From Unio delphinus (lineage: Eukaryota; Mollusca; Bivalvia; Unionida; Unionidae): 64,000 nucleotides of DNA. Positions 62,208 through 64,000 of this stretch are shown one piece after another. Below the pieces are notes generated by a model. That model saw only the letters and a list, made by a program, of their open reading frames with translations. It was not told where the DNA came from and searched no databases. Location: the NCBI GenBank assembly GCA_029339505.1, contig JAQISU010000155.1, positions 21,563,501-21,627,500 on the forward strand, written 5' to 3'. The position numbers and the translations under genes were made by a program. Numbering within the stretch: position 1 is the first letter of the stretch; every line of letters begins with the position of its first letter.

Positions 62208-62658
62208 GTTGTCGCTCTAATTTTGATATCGCGGAATCAAAAATACTGACCATCGCTGAGAATTCACTATCTGATATAATTGTATTATCGAGTGACGACG
62301 ATATCATCAGGGATAACTGCGAATATGCGGTTGATGCAATATGAAATTGAATTAAGTAATTCTGCAGTTTACTCTGGCTGCATGATGATATCTTTTTTGC
62401 TATCCCGGTTGATATACCCCCGATTGTAGCCACCGCAGAAATGCAAATTGGAACTACGACCGGGGCAATCATTGTAACCGATGCAAGTATTATTCCGGCG
62501 CCAGTGAGAACGCTTGACACGGAGTACATAGTAATATCAATTGCGGTGATTCTTCGTCGGTATTTTTTTATTTTTATTTGATACTCCTCAGTGAGGGTTT
62601 TGAGTCTAGTCTGAAATTCTCTGACCTGATCATAGCGACATTGCGTTGATGAAATCAT
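62113..62658 (-). CDS. Small two-helix membrane protein of the virus-like block
   Basis: 181 residues. A charged, probably coiled-coil N-terminus (10-37) is followed by two adjacent hydrophobic Gly/Ala-rich helices (about 44-64 and 66-87) with a Lys-Lys stop (88-89). Next come an amphipathic stretch, an 'IISDSEFSAMVSIFDSAISKL' type segment (127-147) and an Asn/Asp-rich tail. The helix pair followed by an 'ISD-x-EF' element is, to my knowledge, a recurring small protein of Polinton-like elements of invertebrates, of unknown role (perhaps virion or membrane association). No enzyme motif. The C-terminal coding region is the part duplicated into the next gene's leader. A promoter-like repeat lies directly upstream. 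Confidence 0.6.
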   Translation of the reverse strand: MISSTQCRYDQVREFQTRLKTLTEEYQIKIKKYRRRITAIDITMYSVSSVLTGAGIILASVTMIAPVVVPICISAVATIGGISTGIAKKISSCSQSKLQNYLIQFHIASTAYSQLSLMISSSLDNTIISDSEFSAMVSIFDSAISKLERQHEYNNNDNTDGIGKHEPKNQNDLNNLNHTRL

Positions 62659-62661
62659 TTT

Positions 62662-62811
62662 TATTTTAAAAATACTAGTGTTTTCAATTGTGTTTTCAAG
62701 TTCGCGGAAAGTAATTTCAAATTCGCGGAAAACTCTTTCACGGTGTCGAATCGATATTACGACGATGATGGAATCATTGTTGTTATTTTAAACCAACTAG
62801 TGTTTTCAATT
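62662..62811 (-). promoter_or_regulatory. Duplicated leader motif upstream of the membrane-protein gene
   Basis: On the minus strand the phrase AATTGAAAACACTAGT followed by TTTAAAATAA occurs just before the start ATG at 62658. It also occurs about 120 bases further upstream, before a second ATG at about 62775 that reads only six codons (MIPSSS) before a stop. The two blocks align through the first codons, so the gene start has been duplicated and the outer copy is dead. The shared AT-rich block may be a promoter element. Within this spacer GTTCGCGGAA-type phrases also recur. Confidence 0.5.
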
Positions 62812-63361
62812 ATCCCACCAACGAAGTGGTTTTAGGATCGGATGAGGGGACACCGGATACAAATTCTATTATCCAGGGTAGTGACTCCCTAATCACGAAT
62901 TCGTCGGGATTGCTTATAACAATCGTAAGCGGGATTGGTATATAGGGTGGAGGTTTTGGTACTTTATCTAATATATATGTCAGCGTGTTAACACCGCGGA
63001 TACTTGTGTTGCTGAATTCCAAATCAAATTTACGGTGATGTATTATTGTAAGTCGGTAGCAACCTGGTGCAACAGTATGTATGTTGCCAACACGAAGATA
63101 ATTATCATTTCCTCGGATCCAATCAAAAGTCCCACTATCAACCGTGTACACGATGTTATTGACGCTTACACTATGTGGAATTTTTACCTTATTGATAGCC
63201 GCGATAATTTCAACGAGAGACATACCCGCGTTGTGTGGAATTCCAAAGAACTTATCAACAATGTCATTGACTGGTTTTTGTACCCGCTCAAAATTCCCCT
63301 TTAGTTTAGAAATATCGTCAATGACGTCAGAATAGGTTTTATTGATTTCAGTATATTTCAT
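62810..63361 (-). CDS. FFG-repeat protein B, unknown function
   Basis: 183 residues, intact. The N-terminal third is helical and carries one FFG unit: DIVDKFFGIPHNAGMSLVEI (33-52) followed by IAAINK. The rest is beta-rich, with VAPGCYRLTIIHH (97-109) and a Pro-rich PKPPPYIPIPL (136-145), ending TTSLVG. The FFG unit matches the repeats of the next gene upstream (63405-64000), and the TTSL end also occurs inside that protein, so the two are paralogous or exchange segments. The beta-rich half with a 'PG-x-Y-x-L' motif recalls surface proteins of the neighbouring capsid gene, but no family is recognised. 43 bases separate it from its upstream neighbour. Confidence 0.6.
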   Translation of the reverse strand: MKYTEINKTYSDVIDDISKLKGNFERVQKPVNDIVDKFFGIPHNAGMSLVEIIAAINKVKIPHSVSVNNIVYTVDSGTFDWIRGNDNYLRVGNIHTVAPGCYRLTIIHHRKFDLEFSNTSIRGVNTLTYILDKVPKPPPYIPIPLTIVISNPDEFVIRESLPWIIEFVSGVPSSDPKTTSLVG

Positions 63362-63404
63362 CGACGTTTTATCGCGGCGTTTAAAAAATGAAATAAAAAA
63401 TAAA

Positions 63405-64000
63405 CTAGAGTATATCTACTCGGAGTTTATAATCACTAGCAAGGTCAAAATATGTCGTAGTGGTATCATGACCTTCAGGACCATCAAAGAAATTGTTAAC
63501 TTTTTCATTGGTGGATTTTTGTTCGTCAATAGCTTTTTTAACTTCAGCGAGGGTTGGACCTGTCAACGATGTGGTTTCAGAACCAGGTGTTCTCCCCAAA
63601 AATCTATCCACGATGGTATTAAGTATTGTTTGTCTCACCATAAACATATTAATATCTTTGAGAGTTATTGTAGATGTAGCCGGGATACCAAAGAAATTAT
63701 TAGCGATGTAGGCATTGTGAGTGTGCTTGCCGATAAACTCACTGATTTCAGCGAGAGTCATGCCTGCCACAAGCGGGGTTCCAAAAAACTTAACAATGAC
63801 GTCGTTAGTGGGTTTTTGATCTTCTATTAGTTTAGAAATCTCGAGATAATTTGCCTTGATTTCATTTTCATTCATCATCCTTCCCGCGTCCTTGTTAAAA
63901 AAGAATAGCGATAGATAGTTTTTAATTTCAGCGAGAGTCATGCCAACCACAAGCGGGGTTCCAAAGAATTTATGTACGACATTTTTGCGAAAAGTACTAT
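63405..64000 (-). CDS. FFG-repeat protein A, partial (runs off the window)
   Basis: The frame is open to the right edge. At least 197 codons lie in the window and the N-terminus is outside, so the apparent start at 63950 (a GTG) is not the real one. Counting from that GTG, FFG or FLG cores fall at residues 55, 86 and 117, exactly 31 apart, with a further FFG at about -5 and a degenerate FFD at 154. Each core is followed by G-x-TL-x-EI or T-L-x-DI/EV, for example VKFFGTPLVAGMTLAEI (53-69) and NNFFGIPATSTITLKDI (84-100). Between -5 and 55 a longer helical stretch intervenes. Repetition suggests a solenoid, fibre or adhesive protein. Function not recognised. It shares one unit with the next gene. 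Confidence 0.65.
   Translation of the reverse strand, partial: STFRKNVVHKFFGTPLVVGMTLAEIKNYLSLFFFNKDAGRMMNENEIKANYLEISKLIEDQKPTNDVIVKFFGTPLVAGMTLAEISEFIGKHTHNAYIANNFFGIPATSTITLKDINMFMVRQTILNTIVDRFLGRTPGSETTSLTGPTLAEVKKAIDEQKSTNEKVNNFFDGPEGHDTTTTYFDLASDYKLRVDIL

Overview
This window is AT-rich animal nuclear DNA. It is most likely from a lophotrochozoan and probably a bivalve mollusc. The reasons are a FOXO exon, very abundant long microsatellites and minisatellites, two families of tRNA-headed SINEs, CR1/L2-like LINE debris and hAT-type MITEs. The species assignment is an inference from overall character, not from a search.

Layout. Positions 1-19797 hold no recognisable exon and are best read as part of a very long FOXO intron, filled with repeats: a coding-phase 87-bp minisatellite, a decayed DDE_Tnp_4/THAP-type transposase (about 2290-3330), a perfect hAT MITE with an 8-bp target duplication (4373-4528), SINEs, and a 2.33-kb insertion (11608-13940) with inverted ends and palindromic AAGCTTGC arrays that splits a copy of another dispersed repeat. 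Positions 19798-21360 are the large last coding exon of FOXO, starting inside the forkhead domain and ending at the transactivation tail, with candidate polyadenylation signals downstream. From about 23 to 60 kb no multi-exon gene can be traced. This stretch is a mosaic of minisatellites, foldback elements, LINE and SINE fragments and microsatellites. One short minus-strand open segment at 39257-39426 could be the first coding exon of a secreted protein.

The most unusual part is the right edge (about 60.4-64.0 kb). It holds four compact, intronless, minus-strand ORFs plus one small overlapping relic, only tens to about 150 bases apart and still open at the window edge. One product looks like a capsid-surface (penton-like, beta-rich) protein, one is a small two-helix membrane protein, and two share an FFG-x-P / TL-x-EI repeat that I do not recognise. 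I interpret the block as one end of an integrated virus-like element, probably Polinton/Maverick or adintovirus-like. A roughly 151-bp tandem duplication in it has scrambled a gene overlap into three reading frames. The left limit may be near 60426, where a short tandem array and a perfect 17-bp inverted repeat lie.

Nothing here forms an operon or a shared pathway. FOXO is the only confidently identified host gene. The virus-like cluster is the only other dense coding block.
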